NCBI GenBank assembly: GCA_030345135.1 | Contig: CP128386.1 | Span: 4,818,548-4,882,547, forward strand | DNA length: 64,000 bases | DNA from: Chitinophagaceae bacterium DXS | GTDB taxonomy: Bacteria; Bacteroidota; Bacteroidia; Chitinophagales; Chitinophagaceae | Direction of reading: 5' to 3' | Shown: positions 28,386 to 36,112 of the stretch, piece by piece | How positions within the stretch are numbered: the stretch's first letter is position 1 | Layout: the number at the start of each line of letters is the position of its first letter | Notes under the pieces: generated by a model | What the model was told of the DNA's origin: nothing | The model's database searches: none | The model's input: the letters and a program-made list of their open reading frames with translations, nothing else | Position numbers and translations under genes: made by a program

Positions 28386-28437
28386 AACGATGCAGGGTAA
28401 ATAGTATTAATTTTTTAACCAATAACCCTGCATCGTT
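28386..28437. terminator. 13-bp perfect inverted repeat between convergent genes
   Basis: Arms AACGATGCAGGGT and ACCCTGCATCGTT pair perfectly around a 26-nt A/T-rich loop. It lies 33 bp after the FUSC-like stop and 38 bp before the end of the opposite gene. The loop is longer than in a classical terminator and there is no T run, so another role (operator, RNA structure) is possible. Confidence 0.55.
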
Positions 28438-28475
28438 GCTATCAGACTCGTTGCAGAACGTCTGCGACAACTCAT

Positions 28476-29315
28476 CTATTTTTGATCGCTAGTGCTGAAT
28501 TGTCGTGTATTGCCACTGTTGTAAAAGTTGATTTTTACTCCGGGCTTTTTCAAATACTTTGCTTTTAATTTTTGAAACAGTTCAGCGGGCTGTCGTTTAT
28601 CGTTTACAATCAGGCCATCTGATGAAAACTGCAGGGAGTGCAGATCCTCTTTGGTCGCAATTACTTTTTCGCTGATCAGATCATTCGTTATCGCGGCCAA
28701 TAGTTTTCTGTCTTCTTCAGCATGTTTGCGATCTATTTCAGCCTGGGCCCTGTCGTGGTCTGCTTGTTTCCTGTCTTCTTCAGCGCGCACCCTGTCCTGT
28801 TCCGCTTGTTCACGATCGCGCGCTGCCTTTTGCATGTCTAATTCTGCCAGTTCACGATCTTTTTCTGCACGCTCGCGGTCATTCTCCGCCTGTGCCCTGT
28901 CCAGGTCAGCCTGGTGCCTGTCTTTGTCAGCCTGCTGTCTGTCCACCTCGGCCCGGGATCTGTCTTTTTCCGCTTGCTCCCTGTCTCGCTTAACCTGATC
29001 AAGAATTTTCTTCACCATCGGCTCATATTTGGGAAAGTCTTGTTCCGGAATCTTCTTGCCGTCGATTACAAGTTCAGTGATCTTTTCATTTTTTAGCTCA
29101 ATTTTATACAGTGAGCCATTCCGATAGGTTGTGACATGTTCAATTGCATCGTCGGTCGGGTCAGACTCGATAGTGAGAAAACTCTGATCGTTGCTTTTTA
29201 ATTGTGTGGTTTTAGTTCCCTTTGAAGCGTTTGTTTTTGTCTGTGCGTGGGTGTTCAGCGAAAGCAAAGCTATCGCAAGGGCTGCTAAGCTTGCAGCCAT
29301 AACATTTGTTTTCAT
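28476..29315 (-). CDS. Secreted protein with long charged heptad-repeat coiled coil
   Basis: The chosen ATG gives MKTNVMAASLAALAIALLSL, a signal peptide ending near HAQ; a longer frame starts 27 bp upstream. The 279-residue product has an N-terminal domain (about 40-105, FLTIESDPTDDAIEHVTTYR, IELKNEKITELVIDGKKIP), then fourteen heptads of the type ExDRxxA over residues 109-204, then a C-terminal domain (HSLQFSSDGLIVNDKRQPAELF). The same heptad is present at the end of the BlaR1-like sensor encoded just upstream. Start of this gene is 227 bp after the sensor's stop. A partner or ligand role for the sensor is inference. Confidence 0.8.
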   Translation of the reverse strand: MKTNVMAASLAALAIALLSLNTHAQTKTNASKGTKTTQLKSNDQSFLTIESDPTDDAIEHVTTYRNGSLYKIELKNEKITELVIDGKKIPEQDFPKYEPMVKKILDQVKRDREQAEKDRSRAEVDRQQADKDRHQADLDRAQAENDRERAEKDRELAELDMQKAARDREQAEQDRVRAEEDRKQADHDRAQAEIDRKHAEEDRKLLAAITNDLISEKVIATKEDLHSLQFSSDGLIVNDKRQPAELFQKLKAKYLKKPGVKINFYNSGNTRQFSTSDQK

Positions 29316-29542
29316 TTCCTTTTTAATTTTAATAATGAGCAAGAACTACCTGTTCGGCTTGCAGTAAATTTTAAAAGTTAATTGTAAATGATGATTAACT
29401 CGCATGGTATCAGATCATGCATCTGACATGATGATTACATGCAGACATGTTGTAATGTGGCAATCCTGCCGGTCAGACATGATTTAATATTTACCAAACG
29501 ATTATCCGGTATTAAACGGGATGATACATAAAGTGCGCATCT

Positions 29543-31162
29543 TTATGGTTCCACAGAAACCGCCGGAGTTTTATATTGTTGTGGTAGTGTTTTGTTTTTA
29601 TTGGTAGTTTGAGAAGCCTCAAAAGCCTGCCGCCTGTCGCGGTCTGCCTTCTTCCTGTCTTCCTCAGAGCGGGCTCTGTCAACGTCTGCTTGTTGTCTGT
29701 CTTTTTCGGCTTTTTCGCGGTCTTTTATTGATTGCTCAAGATCGCGTTCGGCCCGCTGCCTGTCCAACCCGGCCATTACTCTGTCGGCGTCTGCTTGTTG
29801 CCTGTCCTTCTCAGCCTGCAGCCAGTCTTTATCAACCTGGGCTTCATCTGACAGCAAGAGTGTGTGGCCGTTTTGTGTTAACACCAGCTGTTTTTCATAC
29901 TCATAAATTTGTGGATCATCTGTTTCTTTAACTGCTTCTGCTCTGCTATCCTCATCTACTGTCTTTGTTGCATTTTGTTCTATGTAGTGATCAGGTTCGT
30001 GCTTCCTGTTTTTTTCCTCCGCATTTTGTATTGAAGTTTCATCATGAGTGATAATAACGTGTTCCTTTTTTTCTGTTGATGTAGTGGTTGCCATTACCGG
30101 TGATATGAATCCTTTGGTGTTTTGAGGCTCAACTATTTTGCTTTTGCCTGCTATGCCCGCTAAAACAAAGCATGCGCAAATGCTTAGCGTAAAGAATATT
30201 TTTTCATGAAGGCTTAATGAATTATTTCTGTTGTAGGTAATGCGCATAACGCGTTGTACAAGTTGCTTTTTCGTTCCCGGAAATGCCGTAGTATATGAAG
30301 ATCCGTATAAGGAATGTTTAGTGAAATTAACAAGCGCCTCAACAAACTGCTTCCTGGAATTTGTTTGTGCCAGCGCAATATCATCACAGCAATGTTCTCT
30401 TTCCTGTTTAAGAACTGCAGAGACCCAAAGAAAACCCGGATTGAAAAAGAAGATTGTTTGCATGATCTGTTGAACAATATTCACCAGGTAGTCATTACGC
30501 CGGATATGGGCCAGTTCGTGTAGCAGCACTGCTTCAACCTGGTCTTGCGGTAAGTGATTGAGCAGGCCGACAGGCATATAAATAACCGGTTTTAAGTGAC
30601 CTATCACAACGGGCACTTTGGTGATCGCCGATTCCATTAAAACAACTGTTCTTTGCAGGTGTATCTTTTTTGAGAGGGTGATTAATGCCGCCTGCCATTT
30701 TGGTTCCGGTGTTGATAGATGATGCGTTTGCACACGGTGAATGAAAGTAAAACCTATGCTGATCTGTATGCATTTTAATAAGAAAACCATAAACCAGGCA
30801 AGAACAATTGTGTTGGCGTTAGCGGTGCAAAACAGTAGCAGTTTGTTCATTAAATACGTTAGGCCGGGTTGCTCAAGAAATCCTGTAGTATTATTGCTAA
30901 GTGTGCCCGGTTCTGCGTGCAATATAGAATAGCGCTCTTCAGCCAGGGATTGAAAGAAAGTATAAAGACAAGTGAGCAAGAAGATAAAAAACAGAAAACT
31001 GATGATATTATATCTGACTGCTGACTGTTTTTTCCTTGTGAAAAGTATGACCAACGAAGTGGCGATGCAAAGTAAAAGCCCCTGCCATAGTGAGTGAAGC
31101 AGCATTTTTGAGAATGCCCGCACCAGTACTTCTACTGATAAGGATGTAAGTAACGTTGTCAT
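29543..31162 (-). CDS. BlaR1/MecR1-like M56 metallopeptidase sensor with C-terminal heptad coil
   Basis: An integral-membrane zinc protease that, in the family, is activated by an external signal and leads to cleavage of the BlaI-type repressor. The 539-residue protein has hydrophobic segments near 18-38, 48-70, 112-133 and 300-320, and the M56 motif LLHELAHIRRND with H215, E216 and H219. After the last membrane segment comes an extracytoplasmic tail; there is no penicillin-binding sensor domain. Instead residues about 445-516 form a charged coil (EKDRQQADADR type), matching the neighbouring secreted protein. It follows the blaI-like gene by 12 bp. Confidence 0.9.
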   Translation of the reverse strand: MTTLLTSLSVEVLVRAFSKMLLHSLWQGLLLCIATSLVILFTRKKQSAVRYNIISFLFFIFLLTCLYTFFQSLAEERYSILHAEPGTLSNNTTGFLEQPGLTYLMNKLLLFCTANANTIVLAWFMVFLLKCIQISIGFTFIHRVQTHHLSTPEPKWQAALITLSKKIHLQRTVVLMESAITKVPVVIGHLKPVIYMPVGLLNHLPQDQVEAVLLHELAHIRRNDYLVNIVQQIMQTIFFFNPGFLWVSAVLKQEREHCCDDIALAQTNSRKQFVEALVNFTKHSLYGSSYTTAFPGTKKQLVQRVMRITYNRNNSLSLHEKIFFTLSICACFVLAGIAGKSKIVEPQNTKGFISPVMATTTSTEKKEHVIITHDETSIQNAEEKNRKHEPDHYIEQNATKTVDEDSRAEAVKETDDPQIYEYEKQLVLTQNGHTLLLSDEAQVDKDWLQAEKDRQQADADRVMAGLDRQRAERDLEQSIKDREKAEKDRQQADVDRARSEEDRKKADRDRRQAFEASQTTNKNKTLPQQYKTPAVSVEP

Positions 31163-31174
31163 ACAATTTGATTG

Positions 31175-31579
31175 TTATTTCGTTTTATCAAGCTTATGCA
31201 GCATTTCTTCGAGGACTTTCAATTCTTCAGGGGAAGTTTTCTCATTGCCCAACAAGGCCGTCATCAGGCTTTTCACAGAGCCTTCATACATGTTATCGAG
31301 GAATTTGCTCAGGGCGTTCCCCTTTGTCTTCTTCTCCTCCAAAACTGCACTGTATATATGTTTCATGTTTGTTTCATCCCGCATCAATAATCCCTTTTCC
31401 GTCATAGTCTGCATCAGTTTCAGGGTAGATGTGTATTGAATGTTTCCTTTCTTTTCTGTAAGGATATCATGCACAAAACGAACGGTTGAAGGGCCATGTT
31501 GCCATAAGATCTGCAATACATCCATTTCAGATTTAGCCGGAACAGGATCTGCTACCGTGGACTGATTTTTTTGCTTCAT
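31175..31579 (-). CDS. BlaI/MecI/CopY family transcriptional repressor
   Basis: A 134-residue winged-helix repressor. Residues about 17-85 hold the family pattern: KSEMDVLQILWQHGPSTVRF, IQYTSTLKLMQTMTEKGLLM and the dimerisation helices (GNALSKFLDNMYEGSVKSLM). It is the first gene of the operon with the M56 sensor. It should repress its own promoter through an inverted-repeat operator, with release by proteolysis. Confidence 0.93.
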   Translation of the reverse strand: MKQKNQSTVADPVPAKSEMDVLQILWQHGPSTVRFVHDILTEKKGNIQYTSTLKLMQTMTEKGLLMRDETNMKHIYSAVLEEKKTKGNALSKFLDNMYEGSVKSLMTALLGNEKTSPEELKVLEEMLHKLDKTK

Positions 31580-31587
31580 GAATCTAA

Positions 31588-31612
31588 GGTACGATAAAAA
31601 ACGTACGTTTAG
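31588..31612. promoter_or_regulatory. Candidate BlaI-type operator (contains palindrome AAACGTACGTTT)
   Basis: A perfect 12-bp palindrome lies at 31599-31610, only 20 bp before the repressor start codon, with an outer half-site GGTACG at 31588. Placement immediately upstream of a BlaI-type gene fits autorepression; the sequence differs from the known TACA-N-TGTA operators. Confidence 0.45.
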
Positions 31613-31654
31613 AGATTTAGTTATATTTTTTTGAATTTTCTTGATGAACGGTAA

Positions 31655-31765
31655 GTTGGGCCACTAAGACGCGAAGGCGCAAAGAAGCACGAAGTTTGGG
31701 AAACACGAAGGCATAAAGTTTGGGAAACACGAAGGCACGAAGTACACAAAGGAACACAAAGTTTT
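31655..31765. repeat. 24-bp repeat region (CACGAAGGCAYRAAGTTTGG type)
   Basis: Two near-identical 24-bp units built from TTTGGGAAACACGAAGGCA plus further degenerate CACGAAG/CACAAAG pieces. Confidence 0.75.
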
Positions 31766-31843
31766 TTAAGACGTGCAAGCGCTGATAAGGGCACAAAGAT
31801 GTGGCTGCCTGCGATCCTTCGCCAAAGAAAATGTATAACTTTT

Positions 31844-32173
31844 ACAACGGCAACACGCTGCGTCGCCACTCCGCCGTGTTCGTTGCGAGAAATTTTCCTT
31901 CGCCAGCGCAACACATTCTTCGCTAAGAAAAACGTAAAACGTAAAACTTACAACGGCAACACGCTGCGTCGCCGCTCCGCCGTGTTCGTTGCGAGAAATT
32001 TTCCGTCGCGAGCGCAACACATTCTTCGCTAAGAAGAACGTAAAACGTATAACTTACAACGGCAACGCGCATCGCCGCCGTCCGCCGTGTTCGTTGCGAG
32101 AAATTTTCGCTCGTGAGCGCCACACATCCTTCGCAAAGAAAAACGTAAAACGTATCACATATAACTTACAACT
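31844..32173. repeat. 106-bp tandem repeat, three copies plus a partial fourth
   Basis: The segment ACAACGGCAAC recurs at 31844, 31950 and 32056, exactly 106 bp apart, and a diverged copy begins at 32168. Each unit contains CGCCGTGTTCGTTGCGAGAA and ends with variants of AAACGTAAAACGTATAACTT. As 106 is not a multiple of three, no single reading frame is kept across copies. Confidence 0.92.
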
Positions 32174-32267
32174 GAAAATCAGCTGCGCCGCCGCCTCGTT
32201 GCGATCGTTGCGTGAAACCTGGCTTTGTGGCATTGTTATTGAGTATCGAACCCTGAAACCTGCAAAA

Positions 32268-32702
32268 ATGAAATTTAAAAAGATGTTAGTTCCGGCGATG
32301 AGAAAAATAACATGCATTCGCATGTTTATCGTCACTGTTATTTGTTGTCTGATCACTTCCTTTTTTACGAACGCTTCTGCACAAAACGGTCAGCGTTTTA
32401 TGCGTGTTGCGCGGATTGTTGTAGACTCTGCTCAACTGGATGATTATAAAGCTGCATTAAAGGAGGGTATGGAAAGTGCCGTCCGAACAGAACCGGGTGT
32501 GCTTTCGCTATATGCGGTATACGACAAAGAAGAGCCCACACATGTTACCGTATTTGAAATTTACCTGGATGAAGATGCTTACAAGGCTCACATACAAACG
32601 CCTCACTTTAAAAAATATAAAAGCACTGTCCAGAATATGGTTAAATCGCTGGAGCTTTCCGATGTTAGTCCTATCGCACTGGAGGCTAAATCCAAATTGT
32701 AA
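32268..32702 (+). CDS. Secreted ABM-domain protein (putative quinol monooxygenase, YgiN-like)
   Basis: A small exported protein with a single antibiotic-biosynthesis-monooxygenase fold. Starts at 32268 or 32298 (MRKITCIRMFIVTVICCLIT) both leave a signal peptide ending in ASAQ; an apparent start further upstream lies inside the 106-bp repeats and is rejected. The mature domain shows RVARIVVDSAQLDDYKAALK, VRTEPGVLSLYAVYD, HVTVFEIYLDEDAYKAHIQT and HFKKYKSTVQNMV, the usual ferredoxin-like order. Oxidation or scavenging of quinone-like compounds outside the cytoplasm is inferred; substrate unknown. Confidence 0.82.
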   Translation: MKFKKMLVPAMRKITCIRMFIVTVICCLITSFFTNASAQNGQRFMRVARIVVDSAQLDDYKAALKEGMESAVRTEPGVLSLYAVYDKEEPTHVTVFEIYLDEDAYKAHIQTPHFKKYKSTVQNMVKSLELSDVSPIALEAKSKL

Positions 32703-32726
32703 TTTTTATCACATTATATAAATAAT

Positions 32727-32757
32727 AAAGCAAAGCTCTATAACGGAGCCTTGCTTT
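32727..32757. terminator. Hairpin terminator between convergent genes
   Basis: Arms AAAGCAAAGCTC and GAGCCTTGCTTT pair in 11 of 12 positions around a seven-base loop, 25 bp after the stop of the secreted ABM protein gene. A/T-rich on both sides. Confidence 0.7.
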
Positions 32758-32874
32758 GTGTTGGCAAATGACTGTAGAGAAAAAACTTCCCTCAATCACC
32801 ATGTACTCTTCCAAATCGTCATTTTCCATTTTCAACTTTCAATTTTCAATTAAAGAAAGTTTTAATTCTAAGAT

Positions 32875-33927
32875 CTATTGCTGCACAGCCCACGCCAACC
32901 CATCCGGGTTTATACCTACATCAATCCGGTTGGTTATCTCCAGTGATTTTAGATCTATTACTGCGACATAATTGTCGGCAGAAGTAGCAACGAACACACG
33001 TGTGCCATTCGGATCCATCTGGATACCCGCTGCTCCGCGTCCCAGTTTTATCCGTTTTATTTCTTTGTGGGATTTGGAATCAATAATCGTTAAGTCGCCT
33101 GTTTGCAGGCTTGAAATAAATGCCATTTTTCCATCTGTTGTAAATTTGAGTCGGTTGGCGCCAAATACTTTGGCGTCGATTTTTCCTGCGGGTTTATTTG
33201 TTGTGAGATCAATAATGGAAATAATGCCATTCTCTCCCGACGCTGTCCATAATTCTTTACCATCCGGCGTTACATCAAAACCCTCGGATCCTCTTTCGCT
33301 TGGAACCACGGTGTGTATCCATTCCTGGCGCGGTCTGGCTCCGGGAGGCGCCGATTTGCCCGGTTGAACGGAGCTGTCAACAAGAATGCTTACCGTGCCT
33401 GAAGATATGTTGGTCGTGTAAATCCGCTTTAAATCGTTGGTTACATAGATCATGTGGGTTCTGTCCTGACCGGTGCCCATGCTCCAGTCCAATTTATCCG
33501 TTGCGGGATCATATCGGCCAATCGCCTTGGATCCTTCTGCAGAAAACCATGCTTTGCCATCGGTGAAAACAATTCCGTGCGGACCGAACAATGGTCTTGT
33601 GTCAATATTTTTCAGCGGTTTTTGTGCAACCAGGTCAATCACGTTTAGTTCATGCAGACTCCCTCCGCCGTAAATAGTCACGTAGGCAGTCTTTCCGTCA
33701 GTTGACGCAATTACTTCATGCGGGTCGCTTCCAACCGGAATACGCGCCAGTACTTTGAGGGTGGCAGGATCAACAATGGCCAGTGTATGATCACCCTTTG
33801 AGAGTGCAAGGAGCGATTGGCGCGGCGCAGATTGTGCATGTGAGAAAGTTGCCATGCACGATGTGCATGCTAAGGCAAATGCGGCTATCAGACAATAGAA
33901 ACCTGTTTGATGTGTTGTTTTTTTCAT
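32875..33927 (-). CDS. Secreted YVTN-type beta-propeller protein
   Basis: The chosen ATG gives MKKTTHQTGFYCLIAAFALA with a signal peptide ending SHAQ; the longer frame adds 21 residues without export features. The 350-residue product has seven or so propeller blades with the YVTN/NHL-like signature: HTLAIVDPATLKVLARIPVG, PHEVIASTDGKTAYVTIYG, GENGIISIIDLTTNKPAGKI, MAFISSLQTGDLTIID, TRVFVATSADNYVAVIDL. Such proteins bind ligands or scaffold surface complexes. It is divergent from the dienelactone hydrolase gene. Confidence 0.88.
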   Translation of the reverse strand: MKKTTHQTGFYCLIAAFALACTSCMATFSHAQSAPRQSLLALSKGDHTLAIVDPATLKVLARIPVGSDPHEVIASTDGKTAYVTIYGGGSLHELNVIDLVAQKPLKNIDTRPLFGPHGIVFTDGKAWFSAEGSKAIGRYDPATDKLDWSMGTGQDRTHMIYVTNDLKRIYTTNISSGTVSILVDSSVQPGKSAPPGARPRQEWIHTVVPSERGSEGFDVTPDGKELWTASGENGIISIIDLTTNKPAGKIDAKVFGANRLKFTTDGKMAFISSLQTGDLTIIDSKSHKEIKRIKLGRGAAGIQMDPNGTRVFVATSADNYVAVIDLKSLEITNRIDVGINPDGLAWAVQQ

Positions 33928-34170
33928 GGCATGAAGTGTTTGTAAACGAGTTTGAATATTAGATTCCTCAATGTTGAGCTGGCAAACCATTGCGCCCGTT
34001 TTTTAAAATACGAAATATGTTTTCTTTCTCAAAAATCATATCACTTTAATTCCTGCTTTCCGGAAGATTTGCCTGCTTTACCGCATAAATGAATGTATAT
34101 ACCCAATAGTTGGGGAATGATAAACAGGAATTGTTTGGATTGCTTAAATTTAAGTTATATACAAATCAGT

Positions 34171-35058
34171 ATGGAAAACATCAAAAAAGAAGATATCAAA
34201 CAGGAAGTGTTTGATCTGTACGATGACTATGCACATAACCGTATTGACAGGCGCGATTTTGTTCAAAAGCTTTCTGTGTATGCGGTTGGAGGCCTTACAG
34301 TAACGTCGCTCATGAGTTTTCTTATGCCGGACTACCAGGGTGCTATACAGGTAAAAGCCGACGATCCGCGCGTTAAATCAACGTATGTAAATTATCCTTC
34401 GCCCAAAGGCGGCGGTACAATTAAAGCATTGCTGACAATGCCGGCAGATGCAAAGGGTAAATTGGGAGGAGTTGTTGTGGTGCATGAGAACCGTGGCTTG
34501 AATCCGCATATTGAAGATGTTGCGAGAAGAGTCGCCCTGGCGGGATTCATTGCCATTGCGCCTGATGCGTTAACGCCGTTGGGTGGTTACCCTGGCAATG
34601 ATGACAAAGGCCGTGAAATGCAAAGCAAGCGCGATAAAAATGAAATGCTGGAAGATTTTATTGCAGCATATGGCTTTTTAAAAGAAAACAAAGATTGTAA
34701 TGGCAAAGTTGGCGTCGTAGGTTTTTGTTTTGGTGGATGGATAGCAAATATGATGGCTGTTCGTATTCCTGATCTTTCAGCGGCGGTTCCATTCTATGGT
34801 ACGCAGCCTGCAGCTGAGGATGTGCCTAAAATAAAAGCGCCGTTGTTGTTACACTATGCGGGATTGGATACGCGTGTGAATGAAGGCTGGCCTGCTTATG
34901 AAGCTGCACTAAAAGCAAACAACAAAGCATATACCGCGTATGTATATGACAACGTGAATCATGGCTTCAACAATGATACTACTCCACGCTACGATAAAGC
35001 GGCTGCAGATCTTGCGTGGAAACGTACAATTGATTTCTTTAAAGCAAAACTGATTTAG
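34171..35058 (+). CDS. Dienelactone hydrolase family protein with Tat-like signal
   Basis: An alpha/beta hydrolase of 295 residues; I chose the ATG giving [14 protein letters not shown], as the upstream in-frame extension (MYIPNSWG...) has no family match. A twin-arginine-like segment [20 protein letters not shown] near residues 27-46 suggests Tat export or membrane anchoring. The DLH triad is visible: nucleophile C186 in GFCFGGW, Asp in YAGLDTRVN and His in NVNHGFNN. The [14 protein letters not shown] block is shared with secreted Bacteroidota DLH proteins. The substrate is unknown. The stop codon is followed directly by the 44-nt repeat element. Confidence 0.9.
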   Translation: MENIKKEDIKQEVFDLYDDYAHNRIDRRDFVQKLSVYAVGGLTVTSLMSFLMPDYQGAIQVKADDPRVKSTYVNYPSPKGGGTIKALLTMPADAKGKLGGVVVVHENRGLNPHIEDVARRVALAGFIAIAPDALTPLGGYPGNDDKGREMQSKRDKNEMLEDFIAAYGFLKENKDCNGKVGVVGFCFGGWIANMMAVRIPDLSAAVPFYGTQPAAEDVPKIKAPLLLHYAGLDTRVNEGWPAYEAALKANNKAYTAYVYDNVNHGFNNDTTPRYDKAAADLAWKRTIDFFKAKLI

Positions 35059-35060
35059 TT

Positions 35061-35178
35061 CTCTGTGCGACTCCGTGTCTTCTCCTGTATTTCTCTGTGT
35101 AACCTAAATGATTATTCAACCCCATCAACAATTAGTTACGCAGAGAGCCCTGAGAAGACACTGAGTTCCAAAGAGTTT
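35061..35178. repeat. 44-nt dispersed repeat plus imperfect inverted partner
   Basis: Bases 35061-35104 match, with one mismatch in 44, the reverse complement of 49126-49169. A degenerate inverted copy (GTTACGCAGAGAG, GAGAAGACACTGAGTT) at about 35135-35178 makes the unit a long imperfect palindrome starting two bases after a stop codon. Confidence 0.9.
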
Positions 35179-35498
35179 TTCTCACTCAGTCTTTTTCCAG
35201 CTGCACACAATTACGGATATCTCCAATAATAATCCCAATCTGCCCAAAGCACATGATTATTTTCTCCTGTTAAACTTTCTGTATTTTAATTTTTTTCTGC
35301 GCAGCTAATCATTGAAAGTGTCATAATTACACACAGAAATGCAAGAATATGTACAGCGCTTTCTGTTGATCGCCCCTTACAATTGTTAGGATTTCTTGTT
35401 CATAATTTGCAAATTTCCTGCTTCGTTCCTTTCTCCAAAAGCCTTGATTATCTCCCAAGAAAAAAATGGTTTAAGTAAATTGTTTTGTTATATTTGGA

Positions 35499-35520
35499 TA
35501 TGTATGAATGTGCATACATA
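35499..35520. promoter_or_regulatory. Inverted repeat TATGTATG-N6-CATACATA
   Basis: A perfect 8-bp inverted repeat about 600 bp before SusC, sharing TATGTATGAA with the repeat at 35849. Possible operator. Confidence 0.4.
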
Positions 35521-35848
35521 GTAAACCTTTGTTAACGCCAATATGCCCCGCTTGTGAAAGAAGAAAAAGTATTGATTGCTTCCAAATGCTGCAGTGTAGA
35601 CCTGTCTCAGATGCAGTATATAATTCATTTTTACCGTAAAAACACCTGTCGACGATGTCCAAATTCAAGAAATGTCTCTGAAGAGCGTGAGCAATTTTAA
35701 GACTGGTAAACAGCCGGATAGCCTGATGTAACAAGATCCCAGGTTTAACGCCATTTCGGTGTTTTTGAACACAATTACGGGTTACTAAAAAAAATATAAG
35801 AAGAAAAATAACGCAATTTTAAATTTATTCTTACTTTCACATATGTAG

Positions 35849-35864
35849 GTATGTATGAACATAC
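35849..35864. promoter_or_regulatory. Inverted repeat GTATGTATGAACATAC, candidate operator for the SusC/SusD locus
   Basis: A perfect 6-bp inverted repeat with a four-base centre, embedded in an A/T-rich stretch (TTTATTCTTACTTTCACATA) that could hold a Bacteroidota promoter. About 250 bp before SusC. Related to the repeat at 35499. Confidence 0.4.
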
Positions 35865-36024
35865 TGAATAAACGATTGAAATGTAGCCGATTCAGATTTG
35901 CCCCTTATTCAGCAGTGAAAAAAGATTAAAATGTAACTGAACATTGAGTTTTTGACGTACATCCTAACGAACGCCTTCATAAACAAAGAAGCAACCATTA
36001 CGACCATATGATCAACAACAAAGG

Positions 36025-36077
36025 CCCGTGATTGAAAATCATGGGTAAATAGCGATTTGCCAAAAGGTCAGCGACCT
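36025..36077 (+). promoter_or_regulatory. Two hairpins in the SusC leader
   Basis: CCCGTGATT-GAA-AATCATGGG (one G-T pair) is followed 20 bp later by AGGTC-AGC-GACCT. Both lie in the likely 5' untranslated RNA, ending 35 bp before the start codon. They may control translation or RNA stability. Confidence 0.4.
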
Positions 36078-36112
36078 GGGATTTAATTTTTTAGTCAACA
36101 ATTAATTGCTTT

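Larger units (their letters stand above)
31580..32267. other. Repeat-rich intergenic region between divergent genes
   Basis: It holds the operator candidate, a short 24-bp repeat and a 106-bp tandem repeat. Reading frames on both strands through the repeats look like proteins only because of the repetition, and I do not call genes here. Confidence 0.6.
35059..36112. other. 1,054-bp intergenic region upstream of the SusC gene
   Basis: No convincing gene; an 87-codon minus-strand frame around 35.5-35.7 kb has no recognisable features. The region holds the 44-nt repeat with its inverted partner, two related TATGTATG inverted repeats and a structured leader before SusC, each listed separately. 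Confidence 0.5.

Noticed and set aside
31844-32173. CRISPR or coding repeat
   Set aside because: Units are 106 bp with no unique spacers and shift frame at every copy.
31989-32267. In-frame N-terminal extension of the secreted ABM protein through the 106-bp repeats
   Set aside because: The extension encodes repeated basic peptides from tandem non-coding DNA and would hide the signal peptide; the ATG at 32268 or 32298 fits an exported protein.
35471-35734. 87-codon minus-strand frame upstream of SusC
   Set aside because: No recognisable domain, no signal peptide, and it covers the candidate operator region.
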